Shown here one piece after another: positions 11,706 to 24,273 of a DNA stretch of 64,000 bases. Source of the DNA: Arachis hypogaea. Taxonomy: Eukaryota; Streptophyta; Magnoliopsida; Fabales; Fabaceae. The stretch covers positions 12,101,878 to 12,165,877 of the forward strand of contig NC_092054.1 of the NCBI RefSeq assembly GCF_003086295.3, in the 5' to 3' direction. The position numbers and the translations under genes were made by a program. Within the stretch, counting starts at the first letter, position 1. Each line of letters begins with the position of its first letter. Under the pieces are notes generated by a model that searched no databases, was not told where the DNA came from, and worked only from the letters and a program-made list of their open reading frames with translations.

Positions 11706-12834
11706 CTGCTAATATTATTTTTTGTTCGGAAAAATTGATCCAAACCAACTCAACTCTTTCTTCAATTACTTACAAAACTTTTCTCAAATTCTAAATACCC
11801 AACAATCTCAAACCTCAAACTCTCAAGTTCCAAATCAAAACTTCACACTACCGAATACATATCAAAATCCAAATCCATAAAATCTTTCTAATTTCAATTT
11901 TCAAGCTCCTTATAATAATCAATTTCCTATATTCCAACCGCAAAATCAAAATTCACAAACACAACATTTTCCATTTTCATCCATATTTAACCCCTCTATC
12001 GAAAATGTTACTCCAACTTCCTTGTCGTTTCCAACTCAATTCAGTGCATCAAGACATAACTCATCTGGTGTTGGTGGCTCTTCTAACCCATGCTCTCAGA
12101 CTCCTATACAATCTAGTCCAAATTCGCAATATTCAGATTTTGCCAACCCTCGTGGATATGACATAGTACTTGAGGTGTGGAAAGGTATGTACATGAGTGG
12201 TTATCGTGGGGTTGCAATCATAGTACTTGAGGTTGTAGCATCTTCAAACCTTTGGATATGGCATGCGTTCTTTGGAGTTTTTGGTTCAAATAACGATATC
12301 AACGTGTTAGATCATTCTCTAGTGTTCGATGATATTCTAAATGACCGTGTTTCGGAGGTAAATTATACTATTAATGGTAATAATTATACTATGAGATATT
12401 ATTTAGCAGACGGTATTTATCCTGAATGGACCACATTTGTCAAATCAATCTCAAAACCACAAGGGGAGAAACGCAAGTTATTTGCACAATACCAAGAAGG
12501 ACAAAGAAAAGATGTGGAGCGAGCATTCGGAGTGTTGTAAGCACGCTTTGCAATTACACGTGGTCCAGCTCGCTTTTGGGAAAAGAAGAAGCTTGCCAAC
12601 ATAATGAGAGCTTGTATTATATTGCATAATATGATTGTTGAGGATGAAAGAGACACTTATGTAGGAAATTTTGTTCAAGGCTTAGAGTATGATGATGTCG
12701 AAAATGGTTTATCACAACCTCAGCTGGGAGAAGAATATTTTGCACCATACGATCAATTTCTCCAAAGAAATGCCCAACTTCGAAATAGGCAGCAGCATAG
12801 ACAATTGAAAGAGGACTTGATTGAACACATATGA
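11706..12834 (+). pseudogene. Fused remnant of Harbinger accessory gene and transposase
   Basis: From about 11,740 to 12,160 the frame encodes an N-, Q-, S- and P-rich chain (FNYLQNFSQ, QFPIFQPQNQNSQTQHFPF, then SDFANPRGYD) typical of the start of the Myb-like Harbinger accessory protein. It then passes in the same frame into the C-terminal half of a PIF transposase: VASSNLWIWHAFFG, SNNDINVLDHS, ADGIYPEW, DVERAFGVL and RACIILHNMIVEDE. The middle of both genes is missing, including the first catalytic Asp region of the DDE nuclease. Stops are present at 11878 (TAA), 12538 (TAA) and 12832 (TGA). From family knowledge these positions are usually Q, Q and W, so transitions explain all three. There is no coding potential left for an active transposase. 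Confidence 0.8.
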
Positions 12835-13320
12835 CAATTTCACAATGCTTGTCGTCAACTATAGAGCTTAATTATGTTTGTCTTTGTAATAAGTAATTTT
12901 ACAAATTAGTGTAATCCCGAATTATATATTGTGTATTATTGTTATATATAATTTATAAATTTAAATTATATTATTGAAAAAAATTAATTACATTAATTTT
13001 AAGTATTTTAATTAATTAATTAGGTGGGACCACAACAGGAACTAAAATTAGTTCCTCTTAATGGAGAAGAGAGATGCTTTGAGTTCCTATTTACTATTTA
13101 TGACGCAAAAATTGATGTAGAGTTACTTTTTATGACATGTGAGCCATAAATAAGAACTGGAATGAGTTCCCTACTGGAGATGGTTTTATAGTGATCCATA
13201 TCTCACTGCATTTACAATTAATAATGCCTCTTGTCTTTTCATATTAAATTATTAATGTATTTTTTAAACAAAATTAATAATAATATACTTTTATTTTCAT
13301 TGTGTGTATATATATTAAAT

Positions 13321-14029
13321 GGTAGAAACTCAAATATAGTTAATTTCATGTAAAGTTGATAGTTGAGAGTCGTTAAATAAAAATTTAGTCAAATCTATTA
13401 AATTAGAGAGCCACTTAGATAAAGATGTCAAAAACGTCTTTTTTTAAAGATGTTTTTTAATAATTAAAATTTAACATATATAATTAATTAAACTGTATTA
13501 TTTTTATTAAAATTAGATTAGACAAATTAGTTTAGCCAAAAAATTAATAAATTAAATTTTAAATCAGTCTAAATTAAAATTTATTATAAAAAATGACTAC
13601 AATATCCCTATTATAAAAAATAACTAAAATATCCCTATATATATTAATTTTGAAAACTCTAAATTCTAACTCTATGACGACAAAAAAGAAAATGACTAGA
13701 ATTTAGGATTCTCAAAATTAATATATATAATAAGAATATTTTAGTTATTTTCTATAATAAGGATATTATAGTTATTTTTTATAAAAAATAATATTAATTT
13801 AGACCGGTTCAAAATTTGATTCACCATTTTTTAGTCAAATTAATTTATCTGGCCTAATTTTGATAAAAATAATACAATTTAATCAATTATATCTGTTAAA
13901 TTTTAATTATTAAAAAAAATGTTTAAAAAATATATTTTAAACATCTTTATCGAAATGACTCCAATTAAATTATTTAACAACTATTAACTATCAATTTCAC
14001 ATAAAATTAACTGTACTTAAATTTTTACA
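13321..14029. mobile_element. Long inverted-repeat MITE
   Basis: The left arm from 13321 (ggtagaaactcaaatatag) and the reversed right arm ending at 14029 (tgtaaaaatttaagtacag) match over well over 100 bp. Shared words include agttaatttcatg, gttgatagtt and gttaaataa. Further inside, ataaagatg and taaaatttaattatta also pair. No convincing target duplication was found. The superfamily is uncertain; the design recalls Mutator-type MITEs of legumes. Confidence 0.7.
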
Positions 14030-14115
14030 TTTTCATTTCTCGTAAGTTATGGTGTTACACTGTTACTGCATTGTTTCCGTCTAATTTTCAAGTTGACATG
14101 CATCTCACTTCTTTT

Positions 14116-14289
14116 TAGGGCGGAGCTACATACATAGAAAGGGGGTGATGGCCCCCCTAATTTTAATTTTTTACATGTAAATTATATGTAAATTTCAGTT
14201 TAGTCCCTCCTTTAAAATTTTATTTTAGTCTTATTTTATTGTGTAAATATTTTTGGCCCCCTCTAATATTTTATCTGGCTCCGCCCCTG
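14116..14289. mobile_element. hAT-type MITE with a perfect 8-bp target duplication
   Basis: This 174-bp element has ends tagggcggagc and gctccgcccctg, which are inverted repeats of the cagggCGGAGC hAT type. The direct repeat cttctttt flanks it at 14108-14115 and 14290-14297. It contains no coding sequence. Confidence 0.9.
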
Positions 14290-14497
14290 CTTCTTTTAGC
14301 AAATTTTTTAAATACGAGTGAATTATCAATTTAGTCTTTAGTCATTTTTTAGAACCAGAATGTAATTTTTTAAGATAAAAATAATTTACTTCGATCCTGT
14401 TTTCTATTTTTTTGATATAAGACTGTTTTTATGGGTATTTTTCTATTAATTTTGAACAAAAAAATATTGATATATTAGGTTAAAAAATGAACAAAAA

Positions 14498-15455
14498 TAG
14501 TGGCATAGCTTGAAAAATTTATTTGAAGAGGTCAAAAATCTTAATAAAAAATATATAATAATATTTATATTAAAATAAAATTTATAAATATAATTATTTT
14601 ATTTTTAAATTTATTATTAATATGTAGGATTATATATGGTTAAGATTAACAAAAAATAATTCTGATTTTGATTAATAAAAATTTTTGTTTAGGTTAATAA
14701 GTTAATTTGATTTTAAATAAAAAAATTAATTTAAAAAAAATCAGTTTTTACATGAAATAAATTAGTTTTTCACATAAAAATTTATTTTTATTTAGAAAAT
14801 TAATTTTTTATCTAAAAATTGATTTTTTAAAAAAAATTAATTTTTTATTTAAATTATATAAAATCAATTATAACTTATAAATTATTTTTAACATTTTAAA
14901 AAATTAATTTTACTTTTAATAATATTTAACTCTCAAAAGTCTCAAAATTAATTATTTTTATTACAAATTAAATAATATAATACAACAAAACAAAGTCTCA
15001 GATTTTTAATAAAATAAAAATATCAAAGTTTATTAATGTAAACAATATTATACTATAATGACATTAAATTTGTAAAGTTAATTTAAAAATAAAATAATAA
15101 CTTTTTATTAATATCTGATATTACTATTAGTTATATTATAATTTTTATTATTCTAAAAATAAAATAATGCATGAACTATATGAGAAGCTAAATATAATTT
15201 AGTGTTAATTCTATAATGATATTTAATTTGTAAGGTTGATTTAAAGATATGCTATTTGTTATGTCAAATAGGATAGGATAAAAAGTTTGAAAGAATGGTG
15301 AAAATGAACATAAAACTCAAATACATAAGTTAAAAGTATATCAATTTAATCAAACAAGCTAATTTTATTTTCTTTAAAGTAGAATTACTCATATTTTTAC
15401 AAAAATTTTGGGGGCTATGACCTCCTTGCCCACACAAAGTTTCGCCATTGGAAAT
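14498..15455. mobile_element. Possible decayed hAT-like element
   Basis: The words agtggcatagcttgaaa near 14,500 and aagaggtcaaaaat near 14,530 resemble the inverse of tgggggctatgacctcc and gtttcgccattgg near 15,410-15,455. Ends of this kind (gggggc and gccactgg-like) are common in plant hAT-derived repeats. The match is degenerate and no target duplication was found. The interior is almost pure AT and has no gene. Confidence 0.35.
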
Positions 15456-16104
15456 GGGTCTAATTGTCTAAATTTTTGGTTCGAAATTTATTTGTCTTTA
15501 TTATTTAAATAATATCTTTTTTAAATTATTTTTATTTATTATATTAATATTTTTTTTAATAAATGATTGAATACATAATATAATAAGTATAAATTAATTA
15601 ATAAATTATTCAAATTTAAAAATATTATTTATTATGAAACTAAATAATTTTTAAATATACAAATAATAAATATTAAAATACGGATAATACATTAATAATA
15701 ATAATCCTATAATATATTATTAGTATTATGATCTAAATAATTACACATTATTTAATATTTAATAATTTTTTTTAATAATAACAAATTTATATTTTTTTTC
15801 TTTTTAAATTAAGTTTTGAAAGATCAAAGACTTAAATATAATTTTTAAAATTTTAAAAACTTAAATGTCCTCAAATTAAAAGATTAATGACTTATTTATT
15901 TTTTTTAATAAATATTTAAAAATTTATGCTTGACACATATTAATTTTTTCAAAAATACCTATAAAATCTTTTACAATAACTCTTTAGACATATTATCTCC
16001 AAATTTGATTAGTATTTTACTGTTTTTTTTTTTTTTCAAAATCTAATGTATCCAATTTGTAAATCCCAAAAACTTATTTATCACTTTACTCTGAAGCCAA
16101 AAAA
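15456..16104. other. AT-rich spacer
   Basis: I see no gene, TIR or duplicated word here. It is simple AT-rich DNA with a poly-T tract near 16,022. Confidence 0.5.
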
Positions 16105-16439
16105 TCTATTTCTATTAATATATAATAAGAGAATAGTAGTAGGTTCAGTGCTTGACAAGTGTATAGGTTGATTGATCAACAAGTGTCTTATTTAAATAAT
16201 TGACAAGTGTCTTACTAATTCAAAATACAAACATAAAATATAATAAATAATAAATATAAACAAAAAGCAAGCAACACAGCAACTTCTTCACGCAACTCTC
16301 ACCTGCAAAGCTGCAAAAGTAATAGAAGTAGATTTGTAAATCCAAATCAGATGCATGTTGAGCGCGTTTTTTCCTTTTTAGGATTAAAATTTGAACTTGC
16401 ATTGAAACCAGAGCAAGAGTAAACAAATTTCAAATCAGG

Positions 16440-17010
16440 ATTTTAAAAATCAAATCTTTCCTTGATTCTCTCTCTCTCTTCTTTCTCGCGCTCTCTCTCG
16501 GATTTGTTTTTTCTATCATCTTCTTCGTCTGTATCGAGGAAGCTATCGAGCAGTGGTAGAAAGTATTGATTAAGTGAGAGTGTTAAAACAAACGAAGAAA
16601 ATGAGAGCAAGATCTGAGAGAAGAGGAGGCAGACAAAGAGAATCGAGCTTCAGGAGCAGAGGCGAAGAGAACTTTCACAGTGGAAAAGAAGCTCTCATGC
16701 CAATGTCAAATATGGTTACTGCGGTATGTGTTTCTTCTACTGCTGTTCGGTCATCGTTCTCTTTTACTATGTTATTCTTATTTAGAAGGCTCAACCAATT
16801 TGGATATAACTATTTAGGTTTCTTTTTTCCTGACCGTTGTCGATTTCAGATGCACTAAATCTTGCTGCTATCAGCCAAGAGGCAGCAGTTCGGTAGCAAA
16901 GTGGTGACGCCAGAAAGCTAACCGGTGGATATTCACCGTTGGAGATGGGAGAGAAGAATGGTGATGGATATCTTGCCATTGAAGATGTTATCGGCTGTGA
17001 GGCAAAGGTA
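16440..17010 (+). pseudogene. Captured gene fragment in Helitron H1 (unidentified)
   Basis: A pyrimidine-rich CT tract (16,465-16,500), typical of a plant 5' UTR, precedes an ATG at 16601. That frame encodes MRARSERRGGRQRESSFRSR and continues to a likely GT donor at 16723. A second exon-like block ends at 17008 before gtaagc and encodes EMGEKNGDGYLAIEDVIG. I do not recognise the protein. The arrangement of UTR-like, exon-like and intron-like pieces inside a Helitron suggests capture of the 5' part of a host gene. Confidence 0.4.
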
Positions 17011-20000
17011 AGCGCTTTTTTTTTTTAATTTCAAAATAAATAACTACCGTATTTTTTTCTAATCTTCTTCTGTTTTTATTTCAAAACATTTGTTTCCCTT
17101 CTTTTAGTTTGTTTCGTGTGTGTGTTTTTGGGTTTAGGTTAGATCAAAGCAAGAGCTCTTTGCAGAGGCAAGCCACTAGAGAAGTATATCTATGTCTTTT
17201 TCTTATTTCTTATGCTGATGGGATATAATGCACTGTTATTTCTTCACCTAAAATTTTATTTTGACTTTTTAAAGCTTATTTGCTTCATTTTATCTTTTCG
17301 TTTTAATTTAATTGTTGTTTTTGTTCTGAGAACGTTGCATATGGTTATGTTGTTTGCTTGCTTTATTAGTTGGTTAAACTATAAATTGTAGATCTAGCAT
17401 CATATGGTTATGTTACCTTAGCTTCCTGATAATTGTGGTTAACGGATTATAGTTGTGTCCTACTTATTGATGGAGGGAAAGAACTTTTAAGATTTTCAAT
17501 TAAAAGATAAAAGAACTTCTCAATGTGTGGAAGAAAGATGCTCTTTTTATTCTGTGTTTTGCGTTTTCTATCTACATGGTCGTTTTTTGTGCGAGGAAGA
17601 GATTCTTTTAGGATTTATGAGTGAATTTTGCACATGGATGATTTGAATAAACTGTGAACTATAATCTTGCAATCGTTGGGGTTTTGACCACTTCCTTTTT
17701 TGTGTATTTTGTGTATCTCTATCTGTAATTTCGTGATCACATGATTCTATTATCATTATTAAAATGATTCACTTTGAGCTTCTCATTAATAGAATAGGAA
17801 AAGTAAAGCTTGATGTACTATTAGATTTTCAAGTAAAGAAAAACCTATTGGTAGAGAGAATATTGGAGAAAAGATATTATTTGACATTGAAACTTTGTTT
17901 GTTGAAGAGATTGCTTTTGTGGTAAGTTCATTACTTTTTTAGATCCAACAATGTGTGAGCTTCTTTTTCAATATTTGAATATTGATATATAAAAAATTCA
18001 TTTTATCATTGTACAATTTCTGTAGGACGCAAATACTCAGATGTTGCATATTCAATTAGTAGAAAGTGTTTCTTGGAAAGATCTAGCATTTTTTAAGTTC
18101 TTCCATTTCTTCATGCAGAACATATTGGTGATATATCGAAAGGACTGAAGGCATATCGCAAGATTATTTTTAAAGAGGTATTATTCAAATTTTCTTCTGA
18201 ACTATGGATGTTGAAAGGGTTAGACTGATATTCATTATTATCTTTATTTAAGATTAGATGTATTCGATAAAGATAATTGCACTATAATTCACTCTTCAAA
18301 AGTGAGGATCACAAAGTGGTACTTCCGCGTACTCTCAAAAAAAAGTATCCAAGAAACACACTTACCTTAAAGTATTTTTTTATTTCCTCTGCACTGGACC
18401 ACTTCAGTTTATGAATGTAAACATGTAATAGCTGAATCTTAATTTAAAAGAATTAAAAAAACTCAAACTACAAGTATGCATATGCAGTGAATTAATTATT
18501 CTTTTATCTTTAAATATGCATTATTTAATTAATTTCATTCAAAGAATATACACAGATAGTGATCAATAGTGAATTGCTTTATATTATGGCATTTTCAAAG
18601 AATTAGCTATTAATAAATTTTTTGCAAAGTTACCATTACAAATAAATCATTCCAATAGGCAATAATATTGATGTTTCTTAAGGTCCTTTAATGATTTGCT
18701 TTAATAAGCATTCCATACTTTGTTTGCTCTTAGCGTAATTCTAAAATTATTATTGAGAAGTTTGACTAAAGGAAACACATACACGTTTCTGTTGTTCAAT
18801 CTGGAATTTTGATTTAATAGATTACTTAGATTTATACATGGTAGGGTCATGTGGGAACTTCATCATGATTCGGAAAAGGCTATCTTTATTTGAGCAAGTG
18901 ATTTAGTGTGTTTGTTGCTGTTTACTGTTTTTGTTGTTGGCAGTAGTCGCATCTCCAAACATGTTCTTGACATGAAGAAGTCAGTATTTTGGCTTGGTTG
19001 TGAAGAAGAACTTACGACAGTGATGAAAGGAAGCTCCATGGAAGAAGGAGAAGAGGGCGGCGATGATGGAAACTGATGGAAACTCAGCTAACGCCTGTCC
19101 AGTCAAATGCAATTGAATATAAATCATATAAAAAGCTCCCCATAGTATTGTACCCAAACAGAGGTATTATTCTATAACAGAGGTACTCTTAATTATTCTA
19201 TTTATTTAGGTTTGATGCATGTAATCAGCAGCCCTTATTTTATAACATATAGAGAATAAATAATTTTCTATCAGCCATCGGTGACTGTTGATGCAGCTGC
19301 AAGGAGAAAGAATAGTGCCACGGTGAGTGGTGTTACGACCGTCACTAAAGAAGGAGCAGTTGGCAACAAGTTGAAACACCGGTCAAAAGAATGGAGAGTT
19401 CTGAGATCCTGTCATCCGCAGTGTGGGTAACTTTTCTTTTTTAAAAGTAGAAATTTATTTTTATTTTTCTTTCTTTTAAAAAAACGTTACAGAAAATACC
19501 ATTAGGGTTCGAGATTCAAGCAGAGAGAAATCTATAACTATAACAATTTGACAATTGTATAGATTTTTTTTCACTCATTTTGTAAAACAAATAATTTTTT
19601 CCCTTTTTTTAACTTCAGAATGGGATATTGATTATGTGATGGTGCTCAATCAAGTCCTTCAAAATGATTTTTGCAGCTTATGAGTGCTCTTCCAATACTC
19701 TCATTATCCTCCAACATAAGTCTATTGTAGTTAAGGTTTCACTTTATCAGTTTGAGACACTATTTGTTCTGTTTTTTTTTTTTTTTCTTTATCTGACATT
19801 GCATATCTGAGTTTGATGTGATGATATTGGGTTATTGTCAAGGTATTTTCTTTACTTTTCATGTGAGTTGTTCTTCTTTCAGAGACTAATTTTTTTCTTT
19901 TGCAACCAATATGCATATATTGACTTTGATTGCTTCAGTAGTGCAACTATACTTAACTCTAGGCATTGATTCATATTTTGACTGTGATAATTTGAGATTC

Positions 20001-22070
20001 TAGCATTATGAAGTGTTAAAAATGCATGAATTAGAGTATGTATTATAAGACATATATTCTTATACTGTTATACAGTGTCATGATTTATTTGTCCTTAGAA
20101 AATTGGTTTTATTTTTGTGTAATATGTTTGGGATATTAGTGTACTTTTTTTTCATGGATAACTTTTTATAACTTGGAAGTTGAAATTGTCATTCTAAGAA
20201 ATAGTTGCCAATATTGAACCTAGCTGTAAGTGATGGCATGCAGAAAAATTATTAAGAAATCAAATTCAATTTTAAAATACATTTCTCAAAATTTACAATT
20301 GAGGGATTAATTTCATGTTCCTTTAAAAATTGAAATGAAAAATTCGGTAATAAACTTTATGTAAAAAAATCATCCAATTAAATATTCATTACCAAGATTT
20401 AAAGGGATACCTGACTTTATTATTAGCTTTTTACTTCTGCCAAGATAGCTATTTTTATTTGTGATTCTTTAGTGTGTGGTTTTAAAATTATGAAGTGTAG
20501 AGTATGGAGGAGGGCAGCAGTTTAAGGGTCATTTGTTTTACGACGAAGGGTTTTAGTGTGAATCACTTTTTGTAGGTAAGTTTAAGTTTCACCAGTTCTG
20601 TTTAATTTTTAAAGGTTAGTTTTTAGGACTTGCTTTTTGGCTTTGCTCATTTTGGTTTTTTCTGGCGTTTTGTTCCAATTAAAGGATTAGTTTGTGTATA
20701 TGGAATGTTCACTGTTTTTTATTCATATTTTCTAAAAGGATTTATTATGTTATTCTTCACCATTCAGGAATTAGGTTGAATAAGTTTTGTAGGTTGGGAA
20801 TTCATAGTTATGCATGTGTCTGATGTAGATTAGATGAAATATTGTGTTTCTTTTTTGTTTCACCTTTTGTTTATGTATTTTTGGTATCTTAAACATGTAT
20901 TGTGGAAGCATTTTTATGAGGTGACACTTTGTTTGATATCGATTTTTATTGGTTTAAAGTTGATTGAGTTAAGTTATTGTAGCATATTAGGGATTGGTAA
21001 TTGATCTGTAAATTTAATAATATTTAATGTCTATGACCAATTTGAGTCTAAGAAAATAATCTCACTTCATATTATAAGCATTAGAACTAATAATATTGTC
21101 ATAGATAATTGGGTATTAGGTAAGAAAGATGTTATATTTTTGCTCCATTTACGTTCAATTTTGAAATTGGGGTTACTATCTTTTATTGCGATTATTGAAC
21201 TTAATTTTAATACTTTTAAATAGTTATCTTGGATGTGTCTGCATGTTTTAGCTACCCATAAACCTTTTGAGCTTGATTTTCACATGTCTTGCAGTTTTCT
21301 TTATTGGTGGTAAATAAAAAGATTCTACTAGCTGTATTGTATTATCGGTTGTTATTTAATTTTATTGTTTTCGTCTATATTGGCTGAATTGATTATGCTG
21401 CACAAGTGTATAACTCATAACTTTTAGACAATTAAATACCATTATATTTATCATTAATTTTTGTTCTTTTTTAGATCTATATTTCAATTTGTGCCTTTTC
21501 TTTGTGGTATATTGATCTTTTGTAACAAAAATGATTTTATTGAAATGGTAGTTTATTTAAAACTGCTGTGAACATTTTTTAGATCTTCTTAGGATTTATT
21601 TATTGTTGCTTTGTCTTTTTAATAGGCAAAAAATTGACATATTCACGTGGGTGGTTGAAATAATTTTGGATAGAAAAATTATAAAGGCAAGTTGTTGTTT
21701 TATTAAAATTGATATTCACGTGGGTGAAATTTTACTACCAGTTATTCTTTTATTTAGATTTGTTAATAATTTTTTTATAATTCCTATTCTTTACAAATTC
21801 TTTACAAAAAAGTAAATTGTTCAACTTGCAAAAAGTTTATTTTTTGTACACTCATGATAGAATGTTTAGACTTTATAAGATGCATTACTTATTTTGATTT
21901 ATCACTACTCGATATTTGCAAGTTCTGTTATCTATTTTTTCTATCTATCACCATACCATTTTCATAAGGGTAGTTGTCATATTTCTTCAAAGTTCCAGAT
22001 AGTCGTTCAATTTTAAATGGAAAGCATATTCATATCATAAGATAAATAATTATTTTTGTGATATTTTCAG
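17011..22070. other. AT-rich interior of Helitron H1
   Basis: About 5 kb of T-rich, intron-like sequence with no long open frame. Exon-like scraps with plausible splice borders occur near 18,121-18,178 and 19,276-19,425, but I cannot assign them. I see nothing else here. Confidence 0.4.
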
Positions 22071-22170
22071 TTACATTGGATCTGAGCAACCTCCGGTGAA
22101 GTATCTAGAGCTAAGCAACAATGGAGAATTTAAAAATATGAATGTTACCGAGTTTCCAAGTTATTGAAGT
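22071..22170 (+). pseudogene. Possible captured exon in Helitron H1
   Basis: After a tttcag acceptor the sequence stays open for about 30 codons and reads GSEQPPVKYLELSNNGEF, with ordinary codon usage in an AT-rich background. It then reaches a stop. I do not recognise the protein; it may be the last exon of a captured gene. Confidence 0.3.
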
Positions 22171-22849
22171 GGGTGTCATACATTGTTATTGTGCTTTCTT
22201 TTCTTTTTTAGTTTTTATTCAAAATATGAGAATTCAAAGCATTGTGGTATTAGAATGTGTAACATTTTTTAGGATTCTTCTTTTCTCAATATTTTTATGT
22301 TCAAATATCTTATGTGAAACTAAATAAACCCTTTTTAAATAAGAAAAAAAATCATATTTGTGCCATTTAAGTTGGCATTTCATTTTAATATCAAATGGTT
22401 GAATCAAATAAATATCAATTTAAATATGCGATTGAGAAAGACTATATATTGAAGTGAACTGATAAATTTATAAAACAGCAAACCAAAAAATTTGATTTGT
22501 TGCATTGTGTTTTGAGAAGGTATTAGTCTTTAAAAGATGATATCTCAATTTTATTATTTTCTGATACAGATGAATTGTTTTATATTATGAAATAGAGCAA
22601 TTGAAAAGAAATGTCTATTTTACATAAGAATTTGTCTCTTTTATGTTATGTTATTTTATCATCTTTTTCATAAAATTGACACTCCTATATTAAGTTTCTC
22701 TTTGCCTATGACTTTAGACTCTAGCTGAGTAATTTTACTTCTTTATCATGTTCTAAAATAATTAACATAAATCACATTCATAGATCGTCAATCTAATTAA
22801 TATAATAACTTAAAATTTTATTGAAGATCACTTAACATCAAATAAATAA

Positions 22850-23093
22850 CGGTCCCGCTACGTTACCAACAGTATATTTGCTAACTTCTGCTAACTATTA
22901 TTTATAACTGTATTTTATGGAAGTATCTTTATGGATGTGTCTAATAAAAATGTCTTTTTATGGTTGTGTTTTATAGAAGTGTCTTTATAGATATATTTTC
23001 TGGATGTGTCTTTATATATGTATTTAAAATATAATAATTAATTATTGTTGGCAATAAGTTGGCAAATAATATGTTGGTACCCTATACTTTTCC
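22850..23093. mobile_element. MITE nested in Helitron H1, with a 9-bp target duplication
   Basis: The element is 244 bp. Its left end cggtcccgctacgttaccaac and reversed right end ggaaaagtatagggtaccaac share the inner taccaac, and the pairing continues with tttgctaacttctgctaac. The direct repeat aataaataa flanks it at 22841-22849 and 23094-23102. The interior repeats the word ggatgtgtcttta. The 9-bp duplication suggests a Mutator-type MITE. It is younger than H1. Confidence 0.75.
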
Positions 23094-23102
23094 AATAAAT
23101 AA

Positions 23103-24118
23103 TGTGACTATGCTCCTATTTTATATAGATATTTTTTTAAGATGGTACAAATGGTAAGTGTTTCTCATGTGGTATTAATTAAAGGATAAAATTTTAAGAT
23201 TTTATTTTTAAAAAATAAAAACTATTTTAGGTTGGTAAAATAAATAAATAATTATATCTCATTTAACTCACAAAATACTTACCATATAATAATAATAAAA
23301 AATATTAACTATCAAATAGGTAAAAACTCAAAATATATTTTTTAAGTAAAAATCCTTTGTTGAATAATTAAACAAATAAATAAAATTTATTGTCTTAACT
23401 TATTATGGTAAATAACAAATCAAATATATTTTTTATTTTATTCAAAATTTAGGTGGTGGAGGATATATTACAATAAAAAACAAGATATATTTACGAATTT
23501 ATTAGTAATAAATATTAAAAAAAATAATTTAAATGATTAATTTTTGTTATTTTTAATATATATACATCTTTATAATAAATACTATTTTGACACCAGTATT
23601 TTCTTAACAATTATACATATATTTTCTTTGTTTTGTTAATTAAAAATAATTTAACTATGTGATTAATTAATTATAAATATATTGTTGTACAGGTATAAAA
23701 AATATTTAGTATATAAGTAATATTTTTTATGTATTTGTATTTTAATTAATATAATTATTTTTCTTTCATCATTAAAATAGAAACCTCTTTAAAATGATAT
23801 TCAATTTATTATATTTGTTGTTTGTGTGATTAGAATATAAACTATTTTGATTAAAGTTTTACTTTTTTTAGATAGTATAGCAGGAACTATGTAACCATAT
23901 TTATTTAAATACTCAAACACAGACTTTTATATTTAAGTGAAGTTTACTAATATAAACTAAAAATAACAAAATTATTTTAACTTTTATAAGTATAGAATAA
24001 AATAGTTTTGTACACTACATAATAAATTTTTATATATGAAAACTTTTTTTAAGTTAAAAATAATAACTATTAATATTAATAGTTTAGTATCAATAAATTT
24101 TTATAATAAAATAATATT
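23103..24118. other. AT-rich 3' part of Helitron H1
   Basis: Apart from the terminal hairpin at 24,122-24,138 this is AT-rich sequence without an open frame or repeat of note. Confidence 0.5.
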
Positions 24119-24273
24119 TGTCCCGGGCGTAGCCCGGGTTTTACACTAGTGTTTAGAAAAGGTAGTAGATCCCTCTTCTCCTGTTCTCAGCAATCAGCTC
24201 ATTTTTTCTTGAGCATTGTTGGATGTCATTAAAACGACGTCGTTGGGTGAGCTTGTGAAGGTGGAAGAAGAAG

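Larger units (their letters stand above)
10792..13185 (+). mobile_element. PIF/Harbinger element, internally deleted
   Basis: The left end reads gagcaactccaatg and the right end, reversed, reads aaccatctccagta; they match at most positions. The element is flanked by TTA at 10789-10791 and 13186-13188, the 3-bp target duplication typical of PIF/Harbinger. The interior holds a decayed Harbinger gene (see 11,706-12,834), and the orientation is taken from that gene. At 2.4 kb it is shorter than an intact two-gene element, which agrees with the internal deletion seen in the coding part. Confidence 0.8.
16105..24149 (+). mobile_element. Helitron H1, non-autonomous, about 8 kb
   Basis: The 3' end is textbook for a Helitron: a 7-bp GC stem with a 3-base loop (cccgggc-gta-gcccggg, 24122-24138), then a short spacer and the terminal CTAG at 24146-24149, followed by T. 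The 5' end is placed at TC at 16105, preceded by A; TC at 16111 is a second option. The first 60 bp share gagaatag, agtaggttca and gacaagtgtatagg with the 5' end of Helitron H2 at 54,146. No Rep or helicase sequence is present, so it must be mobilised in trans. The interior holds gene-like pieces (16,440-17,010 and perhaps 22,071-22,170) and a younger MITE (22,850-23,093); otherwise it is AT-rich. Its 3' edge lies 124 bp before the SCAI start codon. Confidence 0.8.

Noticed and set aside
13321..14040. Target duplication for the long inverted-repeat MITE
   Set aside because: The flanks do not match in any frame of 8 to 10 bp.
19320..19360. Relation of gaaggagcagttgg in H1 to gaaggagcagttgc in H2 as a shared captured gene
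   Set aside because: The similarity is short and the orientation relative to each Helitron is opposite, so chance is likely.
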